47,289 bases of DNA from Scatocola faecipullorum (GTDB lineage Bacteria > Pseudomonadota > Alphaproteobacteria > RF32 > CAG-239), in the NCBI GenBank assembly GCA_018714685.1, contig DVNC01000010.1:1-47289 (forward strand), given 5' to 3'. The position numbers were made by a program, and so were the translations under genes. A model generated the notes under the pieces. That model was not told the origin of the DNA. It made no database searches and saw only the letters and a list, made by a program, of their open reading frames with translations. Shown here piece by piece: positions 6,838 to 14,857 of the stretch. Within the stretch, counting starts at the first letter, position 1. Every line of letters starts with the position of its first letter.

Positions 6838-8823
6838 TTATTTTTTTAGTATGTTTTTAGTTATTTTTATGAGAGATTTATATTTTTTTCTTTTGTTTTT
6901 ATATTTTTCTCTTTGGTCTCCTATCATTATTTTAGACAGTAATTTATATTTGAAATATCTAAATTTGTTTCTTGTATAATTATGCCAATTATACAAAATT
7001 CCCAGAACTTCATTCTTTATGTATGATATTTCATTTTCTGTCGTGTTTAACATGTTGGAATTTTTGAAATTTTCATAAAGTATTATTTCATAAAAAGGGG
7101 ATTTTTTTGCATATTCCCAAAAATATTGAGATAATTCTCTTTCTGGTTCTTTCCATGGTTTCCAGATACTTGAATAATGTAGAATGTAGGGATCTTTTCT
7201 GGAATCCATATATGAAGTATAAAATTGAGCAGGTAATGTTTTTTTGAGGTTTTCGTTGAAAAATGTTGAATGCCATTCTACATTCCACTTTAAGCTAAAA
7301 TATTTTATTTTGTTTCTGCAAATAAAATTAATAACATCCTGATCTTTGTTAAATAAAGGACCTTTTTCACAAAGAAGATTAAAACTTTTTTCAAAAAATT
7401 TAAATTTATTCATCTCTTTTATATTAAAAAGGAGAACTCCTGCTTGGGTATATGCATACGGATTGTTAAATTGGTGTGTTTTTAGATAGTTAATTAAACT
7501 TGTAGATTGAGGATTTTCTTTGTAAATTAATCTTATCAATTCTATATCGTATGTTCCTCCTACTAAATAATTTGAGATATCTTCATTATATAATTCAGAT
7601 ATGTCTTTGTTAATTATAATATCTGAATCTAAATAAAGTATTTTATCAAAATGGTCAAAAATTTTGGGAATCCATAGGCGATAAAAGGTTCCTCCAGAGA
7701 AACGACTGTTGTCGTAAATCAAAGATGTATTTACGTCCCACATATTTTTATATTTATTAAAATCAATGAATTTGATAGATATATTAGGCTTACCTTTTGC
7801 CATATATAGTATTTTATCTTTGTCTGCTGCAGATATTTTTGCGGATATTATATAAATATCATAATTATTATTAGATGAAGCATGTTCTATTAATGAGTTA
7901 ATGGCAACTCCCGTATATTTTATGTAGTCATCATCTCCAGTAAATATTACAGGGATATTGTTTTGTTTAAATGTCTCCATAATGGGAAAAATTATATTTG
8001 TATTTTCTATATAAGAAATGGGAAATGTTTTTATTCTTATGTTATTTTGTTTTGAAAGATAATATAAAAAAATTCCGGTTATTTTTTCCAAAACAAATGT
8101 TCTTGCGTCAATTGCCGAGTAATAACGGTAATCTGTGTGATTTATAAATTTGAATGCTATATTGAATAAAAATTTACAATATTTGAAAAAATCTTCTCTT
8201 TTCATAATAAACATATTGCAATAATAACCATTGTTTTGGTTTATGTATTCCATTGCATAAGGATATATTTCAGGGTATTCATTTTCAATTAAGTTAAGGC
8301 AATAGTCTATTTCCTCTACATTATGGTATTTTTTATGATGTTCATAAATTGTCATACCGTCATCTACGGTATTTATTGTAATGAGATTATTTTTTTGTAA
8401 GATGTTTTTGAGTAACTGTTTTGAATAACCTATTTTTGAAAAGTATGTATTATCAATATGTTCAAAACTAACTGTAACATTTTTATAATTATTCGGAAAT
8501 TCCTTTATATCTTTAAAAATAAAATGTCTGCGATAATGCATAAATCCGATATAATCGGGATTACCAAGTTTATTGTAATTTTTCCATGCCCAATAAATAG
8601 TTGTGAATTCACATAATTTTGATCCTAACTGAGAAATATTTTCTCCAGTATCATCACCTGTTGTGTTGTCCATCATCCATTTATATTCTTGTTCGGGTAT
8701 TTTATTCTCTTGATAATTTTTTATATATTCTGAACGTCCAGTTTGTATTGGAATAAAAATATCATCATTTAATAATGGAGCTGGTTGGTGATATGAAATT
8801 AATATTTTGCAAAATTTATTCAT
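6838..8823 (-). CDS. Two-domain glycosyltransferase: DUF4422 + GT8
   Basis: 661 residues. The N-terminal part (about 1-250) has the DUF4422 signature: CKILISYHQPAP, LCEFTTIYWAWKN, DYIGFMHYRRHF. From about residue 285 a GT8 domain begins (NIPVIFTGDDDYIKYTGVAI), with RFSGGTFYRLWIPKI and the DxD metal site YLDSDIIIN. The last ~90 residues are basic and rich in Lys, Tyr and Asn. Both domains are known glycosyltransferase families, so this may add two sugars. The gene is far more AT-rich than its neighbours and uses AT-ending codons heavily, which points to recent acquisition within an otherwise uniform operon. Confidence 0.85.
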   Translation of the reverse strand: MNKFCKILISYHQPAPLLNDDIFIPIQTGRSEYIKNYQENKIPEQEYKWMMDNTTGDDTGENISQLGSKLCEFTTIYWAWKNYNKLGNPDYIGFMHYRRHFIFKDIKEFPNNYKNVTVSFEHIDNTYFSKIGYSKQLLKNILQKNNLITINTVDDGMTIYEHHKKYHNVEEIDYCLNLIENEYPEIYPYAMEYINQNNGYYCNMFIMKREDFFKYCKFLFNIAFKFINHTDYRYYSAIDARTFVLEKITGIFLYYLSKQNNIRIKTFPISYIENTNIIFPIMETFKQNNIPVIFTGDDDYIKYTGVAINSLIEHASSNNNYDIYIISAKISAADKDKILYMAKGKPNISIKFIDFNKYKNMWDVNTSLIYDNSRFSGGTFYRLWIPKIFDHFDKILYLDSDIIINKDISELYNEDISNYLVGGTYDIELIRLIYKENPQSTSLINYLKTHQFNNPYAYTQAGVLLFNIKEMNKFKFFEKSFNLLCEKGPLFNKDQDVINFICRNKIKYFSLKWNVEWHSTFFNENLKKTLPAQFYTSYMDSRKDPYILHYSSIWKPWKEPERELSQYFWEYAKKSPFYEIILYENFKNSNMLNTTENEISYIKNEVLGILYNWHNYTRNKFRYFKYKLLSKIMIGDQREKYKNKRKKYKSLIKITKNILKK

Positions 8824-8849
8824 TCTTATATGACCTGTTTGTTGTTATA

Positions 8850-9446
8850 TTATTCAGCTTCGGCTAGGGTTTCGGAAATCATATTATTGGTGATGACTTT
8901 CATTGACAGGTGGTCAAGCATCATGTGCAGGTCTTCACTTATCTGCATATCATCAATGTTCATATTGACGGAATATTTTGCCATTTGGCGGAGTTTTCCG
9001 CCGTCAAAGCCGGTCAGTCCGATGGTGAGGCCGCCGTTGGCATTGGCGTATTCAATGGCTTTTAAAACATTTTTAGAGTTGCCGCTGCCGGAAATGCCGA
9101 TAACGATGTCACCGTTTTGGTAAAAGTTTTTCAGCTGTTCGACAAACACGTCATCATAGCTGACGTCATTGGCGTAAGCCATCATTCCGGCAACATTGTC
9201 GTTCAGGCAAATAAATTTGAAACGTTTGTCGTAGCCGTAGCTGGCGCCTTTGTTAAAATCGCAGCAATAGTGTGAAGCCGTTGCGGCGCTGCCGCCGTTT
9301 CCCATTATGAAAATTTGTCTGTCCTGGTCACGGGCTTCAATCAACAGATTGATAAAGGTATTGATTTCGTTTTTATCCAGTTTGCCGATGGTTGCCTGCA
9401 AACGAGCCAGATAGCAAGATATATCGTTGGTGAAATCGTGTTTCAT
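8850..9446 (-). CDS. gmhA: D-sedoheptulose 7-phosphate isomerase
   Basis: 198 residues with one SIS domain: FIMGNGGSAATASHYCCDFNK (sugar-phosphate loop), IVIGISGSGNSKNVLKAIEYA and ISEDLHMMLDHL near the C-terminus carrying the Glu and His expected of GmhA. It converts sedoheptulose 7-phosphate to D-glycero-D-manno-heptose 7-phosphate in the cytoplasm, the first heptose step. It begins 2 bases after the hddA stop, with GAGGGG upstream. The neighbouring kinase, phosphatase and nucleotidyltransferase complete the route, which strengthens the assignment. Confidence 0.9.
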   Translation of the reverse strand: MKHDFTNDISCYLARLQATIGKLDKNEINTFINLLIEARDQDRQIFIMGNGGSAATASHYCCDFNKGASYGYDKRFKFICLNDNVAGMMAYANDVSYDDVFVEQLKNFYQNGDIVIGISGSGNSKNVLKAIEYANANGGLTIGLTGFDGGKLRQMAKYSVNMNIDDMQISEDLHMMLDHLSMKVITNNMISETLAEAE

Positions 9447-9448
9447 GA

Positions 9449-10450
9449 CTAAAATTCCCCTCTCAGTGAGTGTTTGTTGTAATGAATGATAGTGGTGCCT
9501 TTATTGTCAAATTTGAATTTGAGTTCTTTGAGGTCACGCAAGGCATGGCGGACACGTTCGTGATTTTCTTCTTTGACGTAAAAGAGCAGAAAGCCCCCTC
9601 CTCCAGCCCCAAGCAGTTTGCCGCCGGAAGCGCCGTTTTGCATGGCGAGGTCATAATACCGGTTGATCAACTCGTTGGAGATACCGCCGGCGAGTTCTTT
9701 TTTATACATCCAGCCCTGATGAAGAATGTCTCCCATCGCATCAATATTATTATGCAGGAGTTCTTCCTTCAGCGTATAGGCCAGCCTGACCATTTTATGC
9801 AGATTTTCGATTTTCTTCCGGTCGTCGGTCGTGTTCTTTTTCTGCTCTTTCAAAATATCTCCGGCAGCGCGGGTTTGGCCGGTGTAAAACATCAGGAGAT
9901 TGTTCTCCAACCGTTTGTACCCCGCCGTGGTGAGGAAAACCTTTTCAACATTAACCTTGCCGCTGGTTTCAAAAGTAATGAAATTCAGCCCGCCGCAAGC
10001 GCAGGCATACTGGTCCTGCTTGCCAATCGGTTCTCCCAGCAGGTCAATTTCCACATGGCAGGCCTGCTCGGCAATGTCTTCTTTGTTCATATAGGTTTCG
10101 TTGTAGGCATTGCAGAGGTTTATCAGCCCGGCAGTGAATGCCGAAGATGACGCCAGTCCCGTGCCGGAAGGAATATCAGCGCTGGAGTTAAAATCGACGC
10201 CACGGACGTTATAGAGTTTAAACACCTCTTTGATAATGCGATGTTTTATGTCGTTAATGTCATGAACGTCTTCAACCTGCGAATATTTAAGAAAATAGCC
10301 GTCTTTGAAAAAATACGGGTGCATTGACAGGTAAATGTATTTGTCAATGGCCGTGCTGATAACAGCGCCGCCGAATTTTTCATAATAATTGGCCAAATCG
10401 CTGCCGCCTCCGGCAAAACTTATGCGAAACGGGGTTCGTGCTATAATCAT
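9449..10450 (-). CDS. hddA: D-glycero-alpha-D-manno-heptose 7-phosphate kinase
   Basis: 333-residue GHMP kinase. Motif 1 is TPFRISFAGGGSDLANYY, motif 2 is PSGTGLASSSAFTAGL (ATP-binding loop) and motif 3 is GASGGKLLGAGGGGFLLFY. The opening matches heptose 7-phosphate kinases of the HddA type. It phosphorylates heptose 7-phosphate at C1 to give the 1,7-bisphosphate. The start codon overlaps the stop of the upstream SDR gene by one base (TGATG), a sign of tight coupling. The operon context with GmhA and HddC-GmhB supports the GDP-heptose branch rather than the ADP-heptose branch (HldE). Confidence 0.9.
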   Translation of the reverse strand: MIIARTPFRISFAGGGSDLANYYEKFGGAVISTAIDKYIYLSMHPYFFKDGYFLKYSQVEDVHDINDIKHRIIKEVFKLYNVRGVDFNSSADIPSGTGLASSSAFTAGLINLCNAYNETYMNKEDIAEQACHVEIDLLGEPIGKQDQYACACGGLNFITFETSGKVNVEKVFLTTAGYKRLENNLLMFYTGQTRAAGDILKEQKKNTTDDRKKIENLHKMVRLAYTLKEELLHNNIDAMGDILHQGWMYKKELAGGISNELINRYYDLAMQNGASGGKLLGAGGGGFLLFYVKEENHERVRHALRDLKELKFKFDNKGTTIIHYNKHSLRGEF

Positions 10451-11376
10451 CAGGCAACCTCTTTTAACAAATTTTCTTTTAACAGAATTTCCCGAATTCC
10501 CTGTTCAAGAGAGATTTGCGGGTTCCAACCAAAGGTCTTTTTTATTTTGGAAATATCGGCGTATTCAATAGACGTCTCATCATGTCTGAGCCGATTGGAA
10601 TCTATTTTTATTTCAAGTTGCCTTCCGGTCAATCTGCTGATAATTTCCAAAATATCACGGACGCTGTAGGCGTTTCCACTACCAACATTATAGATATCGA
10701 GCTGTTTTATTTGTTGCTTATCACCAAATAAAACCATTGAAATACAATTTGTTAAATCACGTATGTTGATGTAGTCGCGGGCGTCATCAATGTTTCCTAA
10801 CGTTAAGGTATTTCCCTCTTTTAGCTGTTGCATTATATAAGGGATGACAAATGTCGGACGTTGCTGCCAGCCATAAATATTGAACATTCGGAGAATACTG
10901 AATTTATGTCCTGGATTATCATTGGCATAATATTCAATCAGTTCTTCAGTCATCCTTTTTAATTTTCCCAGTGTATTCATCGGATTAGCCGGCGTATTTT
11001 CATCAATCGGCTGTGTTTTTCCCCCTCCGTAAACTTTTCCTGTCGAGGAATAAAGAAATGTTCCTTCGCTGCAATATCGGTTGAATGCAGAGATTATGTT
11101 TTCCGTGCCTCTCAAGCTGGTGTCCAGAGAATATTTTTTACGGTTGACAATATCATCATGAAATGTAACCGCAGCCAAGTGAATGACTTTATCAAAACGG
11201 TATTCTCGGAATAGTTCTTCAACAGCCGTTGCATCAAGGACGTCAATTTTTTTATAGTTGGCCATAGGCAACGGGTTATCTGAATGTCCAATTCCGATAA
11301 CTTCCGCTTCTTGAGGCAGAATACTTTTAATATTTCTGCCAATAAAGCCGTTGGCTCCGGTTACAAGAATTTTCAT
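10450..11376 (-). CDS. NAD(P)-dependent SDR epimerase/reductase, probable GDP-6-deoxy-heptose step
   Basis: 308-residue extended SDR with the Rossmann loop VTGANGFIG at residues 5-13, LAAVTFHDD and the catalytic-site SSTGKVYG near residue 110. The usual YxxxK is altered: the segment at 131-140 reads NPMNTLGKLK, so the Tyr position is Leu136 while Lys140 is kept. IRDLTNCISMVL and YNVGSG follow as usual in sugar-nucleotide epimerases. By context it would act after the GMD-like dehydratase, reducing or epimerising a 4-keto-6-deoxy heptose. The missing Tyr makes catalysis uncertain. It starts 8 bases after the dehydratase stop. Confidence 0.75.
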   Translation of the reverse strand: MKILVTGANGFIGRNIKSILPQEAEVIGIGHSDNPLPMANYKKIDVLDATAVEELFREYRFDKVIHLAAVTFHDDIVNRKKYSLDTSLRGTENIISAFNRYCSEGTFLYSSTGKVYGGGKTQPIDENTPANPMNTLGKLKRMTEELIEYYANDNPGHKFSILRMFNIYGWQQRPTFVIPYIMQQLKEGNTLTLGNIDDARDYINIRDLTNCISMVLFGDKQQIKQLDIYNVGSGNAYSVRDILEIISRLTGRQLEIKIDSNRLRHDETSIEYADISKIKKTFGWNPQISLEQGIREILLKENLLKEVA

Positions 11377-11384
11377 GATGTTGT

Positions 11385-12368
11385 TTACCTCATTTCCTTT
11401 TTAGCTACTTCATTACGCCAGTAGTTCAGAACAGTTTCGAGTGTTTCATCAATTTTGTATCTGATATTCCACCCTGTTTGGCTTTTGAATTTTGAATAAT
11501 TTCCAATGAAAGTCATTAGTTCGGTCGGGCGTACGCGGGCAGGATCAACTTCAATTTTGATTTTGTCTTTGGCAGGTGAATGATTAATCAGTTTGTGCAA
11601 CAGCTCTTCCATTGTATAAATCTGATCAGTACCGATTAAGTAAAGTTCTCCCGCCTCACCTTTTTCCATTGCCAGAAAATAGGCGTTTACAGTATCGCGG
11701 ATATCTGTAAAGTTGCGGGTAGCAGAAAGATTTCCGACTTTAATGACCGGTTCTTGTAAGCCGGCTTCAATGCATGCAATTTGATATGCAAAAGATGCTA
11801 TTGCGCCATGAACATTACGACGCGGTCCTTCATGATTAAAAGCACGGGTTCTGACAATGTCCATTTTATAACTGGCATAATATGTCATACAAACCATATC
11901 TTGGGCAGCTTTACTTGCTGCATATGGATTGATTGGATGAATACGAGTGGTTTCTGTTATTGGAATCATATCAGCGGGAACGTCACCGAATTCTTCAGGC
12001 GTTGCGCTGGTTAAAACTCTAGCTTTACAGTTTGTTATTCGCATCGCTTCAAAAAGATTTATGGTTCCAATTGCATTTGTTTGCATATAGACGGCAGGCA
12101 TATTCCAAGAAGGGGTAACCCAGCTCAAGGCTCCCAGATGATAAATTTGGTCTGGCTTAGCTATATTAAGTGCATTTATCAAGCTGGTTTCGTCAAGCAA
12201 ATCCCCATCTATCAAATGAATTTTATCCAAGGCATGCTGAACGTTTTTCAAACTTGAATTCATTCTTTTTAATCCAAATACTTTATAGTCTGTATTTTGG
12301 AGGATATGATCCATTAGATGGCTTCCTGCAAATCCAGTAATTCCAGTGATCAATACATTTTTAGTCAT
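11385..12368 (-). CDS. GDP-mannose/GDP-heptose 4,6-dehydratase-like SDR
   Basis: 327-residue extended SDR of the GMD type: VLITGITGFAGSHLMDH (NADP loop), YHLGALSWVTPSW, catalytic Thr123 and Glu125 in SATPEEFG, Y149xxxK153 in NPYAASKAAQD and FNHEGPRR with the GMD-type NHEGP. GMD removes water from GDP-mannose; related enzymes (DmhA, WcbK, DdahA) do the same on GDP-D-glycero-D-manno-heptose. Since the operon makes exactly that nucleotide sugar, the heptose substrate is the better guess. Its ATG lies inside the end of the upstream fusion gene (8-base overlap). Confidence 0.85.
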   Translation of the reverse strand: MTKNVLITGITGFAGSHLMDHILQNTDYKVFGLKRMNSSLKNVQHALDKIHLIDGDLLDETSLINALNIAKPDQIYHLGALSWVTPSWNMPAVYMQTNAIGTINLFEAMRITNCKARVLTSATPEEFGDVPADMIPITETTRIHPINPYAASKAAQDMVCMTYYASYKMDIVRTRAFNHEGPRRNVHGAIASFAYQIACIEAGLQEPVIKVGNLSATRNFTDIRDTVNAYFLAMEKGEAGELYLIGTDQIYTMEELLHKLINHSPAKDKIKIEVDPARVRPTELMTFIGNYSKFKSQTGWNIRYKIDETLETVLNYWRNEVAKKEMR

Positions 12369-13650
12369 TGTTTTCCTTTCGTGTTAAAATAAATCGGACG
12401 GCTTCCAAAAGGTTGGGAAACCGGTAATCGGCAGCTGTCGAGCCGCTGATGGTGTCACCGACCAGAATTGTATGGCAGCCGGCGTTTTTGCCTGCCTGCA
12501 TATCGCTGTCGCGATCGCCGATCATCCATGAAGATTGCAAGTCGATGTTAAAGTCCTCTTTGGCTCGAAGAAGCATGCCGGGTTTTGGCTTGCGGCAGCC
12601 GCAATCAATTTTGAGTTCGGCCACTTCGCCGGGAAAACCTTTCTCCGGGTGATGCGGGCAAAAATAAATTCCGTCAAGATAAGCTTTTTCATTGCCCAAC
12701 TCGGTTTCCAACCGCTTGTGAACCTCGTCCACATCGTGAAATGTTACAAAGCCTTTGGCTATCATCGGCTGATTGGTTACAACGATACTGAGGTAATCGC
12801 TTTGATTCAAAAGCCGGACAGCTTCGGAAACTCCGGGCAGAAGTTCAAAGTTTTCCGCTCGCGGCGCTTTATCCATATCCCGGTTGAGGACGCCGTCCCG
12901 GTCAAGAAAAACAGCGGGACGGGCATTCTTTTTATTCAGACGGCTGACTTTGCCGCTTTCGACATCGGCACAGATAACCGGAAGCCGGTCTTTGGTTCCC
13001 ATATCTTTAACATATTCGGCGCTGTGGTAGGCTCTGAGCGTTTCTCCCGCCTGCAGCAGTCTGGGAAAGATGTCTTTGCCGAAATCCTGCGCCGTATCGG
13101 CTGCAATATAAGAGAGTATTTTCTTGTTGAAGACATATACCGCGGCATTAACCAGATTGTGGTAAATCAGGCCATCAGGATGCGGCTTGGGCAATAAAGC
13201 GGTTACCCTGCCCCGGCTGTCGATTTGAAGCAAATCGCTGTCATAAGGGTGATTGTTGGGATGAACCAACAGTGTCGCCACTGCCGGCATTCGATTTGCA
13301 AAAGCGAGCATTGCCTGCATATCAAAGTCCATAACGACATCGCCGTAAATAACCATAAAGTTTTCGGCAAGCTTGTTTTCAATCAGTTTTAAAGCACCGG
13401 CAGTGCCCAGAGGCTTGTCTTCAACGATATGATGAATCTTAACGCCCCAACGCGAACCGTCGCCGAAATAATCGCTGATAACATGCGCCAAATGTCCGGA
13501 CAGAATAAAAATTTCATCAAATCCGTATGTTTTAGCCAGTTCAATCTGTCTTTCCAGCAGCGGTTTTCCAGCTATCGGGCACATCGGTTTGGGAATGTCG
13601 GTCAGTCCAAGGCGGGTTCCTTTGCCGCCAGCTAGAATTACAAGTTGCAT
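12361..13650 (-). CDS. Fused heptose 1-phosphate guanylyltransferase (HddC-like) and heptose bisphosphate phosphatase (GmhB-like)
   Basis: 429 residues, two enzymes in one chain. Residues 1-235 are a nucleotidyltransferase: LAGGKGTRLG at 6-15, KPM at 21-23, and VIYGDVVMDFD. Residues 244-429 are a HAD phosphatase of the GmhB type: FLDRDGVLNRD with D250 and D252, zinc ligands in CPHHPEKG (C331, H333) and CGCRKPKPG (C350, C352), and IGDRDSD at 377-383. Together they would turn heptose 1,7-bisphosphate into the 1-phosphate and then GDP-heptose. It is the first gene of the operon, about 120 bases downstream of the predicted transcription start. Confidence 0.88.
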   Translation of the reverse strand: MQLVILAGGKGTRLGLTDIPKPMCPIAGKPLLERQIELAKTYGFDEIFILSGHLAHVISDYFGDGSRWGVKIHHIVEDKPLGTAGALKLIENKLAENFMVIYGDVVMDFDMQAMLAFANRMPAVATLLVHPNNHPYDSDLLQIDSRGRVTALLPKPHPDGLIYHNLVNAAVYVFNKKILSYIAADTAQDFGKDIFPRLLQAGETLRAYHSAEYVKDMGTKDRLPVICADVESGKVSRLNKKNARPAVFLDRDGVLNRDMDKAPRAENFELLPGVSEAVRLLNQSDYLSIVVTNQPMIAKGFVTFHDVDEVHKRLETELGNEKAYLDGIYFCPHHPEKGFPGEVAELKIDCGCRKPKPGMLLRAKEDFNIDLQSSWMIGDRDSDMQAGKNAGCHTILVGDTISGSTAADYRFPNLLEAVRFILTRKENND

Positions 13651-13676
13651 GCCTTTCTCTTTTTTATAGTCTGATG

Positions 13677-13762
13677 ACCGGGAAGTTGAACGGCTGCCGG
13701 ATATGGCAACTCCATAACTTTTAAAGCGCTGGGCTTCTGGACATAGTGTACGGCTTCCCGGT
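13677..13762 (-). promoter_or_regulatory. Structured 5' leader of the heptose operon
   Basis: ACCGGGAAG (13677-13685) is perfectly complementary to CTTCCCGGT (13754-13762), closing a loop of 68 bases that contains a smaller TATGG/CCATA hairpin around 13705-13720. All of it lies in the untranslated leader between the predicted transcription start and the first ATG. It matches no riboswitch I know and lacks a U-tract after the outer stem. Confidence 0.4.
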
Positions 13763-13779
13763 TATGTTATTTTGGACAC

Positions 13780-13808
13780 ATATTATTCCATCCCCCTATA
13801 ATAGTCAA
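13780..13808 (-). promoter_or_regulatory. Sigma-70 promoter of the heptose operon
   Basis: On the minus strand the -35 TTGACT (13803-13808) and the -10 TAATAT (13780-13785) are separated by exactly 17 bases. Both elements match consensus at 5 or 4 of 6 positions. It predicts a leader of about 120 bases. Confidence 0.75.
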
Positions 13809-13967
13809 ACTAAAATATTTTATTCAACAAAAGTGTGTATGAATGTTTTAATCGTGATTTTTATTTGTATTTTTAAAGAGGAAATTTTTTAATCATCCTT
13901 TAATGACTATGTGATATGGTATGTTCAGATGAGTTTAGGCCTAACAATTTTGAGAAAGGATAGCTTG

Positions 13968-14381
13968 ATGCGTAAGAATATCGGATGTCTGGTCGTTGCC
14001 GCGGCCGCGGTTTTTGCCAGCGGCGCCAAGGCTGATTTATATCAGGAATGCTTGGACAAGCATTATATGAGCGATAATGAGATGGCCGGCTGCAATGAGG
14101 CCGAAGCGGACCGGATTATGGGCGAAATAAGAAAAAGAATGAATTCAATTGCCGCAACCAGCTATTTCAATAACTGGAATTCCAGCCGGAAAGATTTTAC
14201 TCAGCTGTTGGACAACTGGGTCGAGTTTCGCGACAAATACTGCGATTTGTACGGTTATACCTATACGCAGGATTTGGGAACCATTTCAAACCTTCAGAGA
14301 ACCAAGTGTCAAATTGACATGAACAAACGTTTTTTGGACGATGTTGAAGCAATTGTCAAAATCTATCAGGAAAACGCTTAG
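13968..14381 (+). CDS. Secreted LprI-like (DUF1311) protein, copy 1
   Basis: 137 residues from the ATG at 13968, which has AAAGGA upstream and begins a clean signal peptide (MRKNIGCLVVAAAAVFASGAKA, cleaved after AKA). An upstream in-frame ATG at 13911 would hide the signal peptide and is rejected. The mature part has the LprI/DUF1311 pattern: Cys in YQECLDKH, Cys in MAGCNEAE, NWVEFRDKYCDLYG and RTKCQIDMNKRFLDDVEAI. LprI relatives are periplasmic or secreted and one is a lysozyme inhibitor; whether this one is cannot be said. It is followed after 20 bases by a paralog. Confidence 0.75.
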   Translation: MRKNIGCLVVAAAAVFASGAKADLYQECLDKHYMSDNEMAGCNEAEADRIMGEIRKRMNSIAATSYFNNWNSSRKDFTQLLDNWVEFRDKYCDLYGYTYTQDLGTISNLQRTKCQIDMNKRFLDDVEAIVKIYQENA

Positions 14382-14401
14382 TTTGAAGAAAGGACTGTAA
14401 A

Positions 14402-14809
14402 ATGAAAAAATTAGCGGCTGTTATTTTGGGATTGGGAATTTTTGGGGCTGCCGGCGCCCAAGCTTCAGACTATGGCTTGTGCATCAACCGTTCTCAGGGC
14501 GACTGGCGGAAACAGGTTGTCTGCAATCAGGATGAGACAAGGAGCCTGATGCGTGAGATTACCACGATTTACGGACGATTGGCCCGTAATCCGCTTTTCG
14601 GAAAATTTAACCGGGGAGCGGAATCGCTTGACAATCAATTTAAAAGCTGGAAAGCCTATCGGGACAATTACTGTCTTTATTACGAAGCCTCCAAATCAGG
14701 ATACGGCGACGAAGAATTTCATCGTACCGACTGTTTGCGGACAATGACGGAAAAGCATAGGGATGATTTGGATGCTCTGCTGAAAAATGCCGTTGCCGAT
14801 ATGGATTAG
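14402..14809 (+). CDS. Secreted LprI-like (DUF1311) protein, copy 2
   Basis: 135 residues with a signal peptide (MKKLAAVILGLGIFGAAGAQA). It shares the layout of the preceding gene: paired Cys residues (YGLCINR, VVCNQDE), FKSWKAYRDNYCLYYE and FHRTDCLRTMTEKHRDDLDALL, but identity is low, so the tandem duplication is old. The four Cys positions match, suggesting two conserved disulfides. It is probably cotranscribed with copy 1 and ends at the hairpin at 14826-14857. Confidence 0.75.
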   Translation: MKKLAAVILGLGIFGAAGAQASDYGLCINRSQGDWRKQVVCNQDETRSLMREITTIYGRLARNPLFGKFNRGAESLDNQFKSWKAYRDNYCLYYEASKSGYGDEEFHRTDCLRTMTEKHRDDLDALLKNAVADMD

Positions 14810-14825
14810 TCGTTTGTCAGACGGC

Positions 14826-14857
14826 AAACCCCGTATTGTTTATCAATGCGGGGTTTT
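14826..14857. terminator. Bidirectional terminator, LprI pair and histidine kinase
   Basis: AAACCCCGTATTG and CAATGCGGGGTTT form a near-perfect 13-bp stem with a TTTAT loop, followed by T-rich sequence in the plus direction. It lies between convergent genes, and the stop codon of the minus-strand histidine kinase is inside the hairpin. Confidence 0.8.

Larger units (their letters stand above)
13651..13967. other. Divergent intergenic region with structured leader and promoter
   Basis: 317 bases between the heptose operon and the first LprI-like gene. The left half is the probable 5' leader of the operon with two nested inverted repeats, and 13780-13808 is its promoter. The right half (about 13810-13950) is AT-rich and must hold the promoter of the plus-strand gene, but I find no clear -35/-10 pair there. 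Confidence 0.6.

Noticed and set aside
9470..10150. A 226-codon plus-strand frame
   Set aside because: It is the antisense shadow of hddA, with no family resemblance and no ribosome-binding site; hddA has all GHMP motifs.
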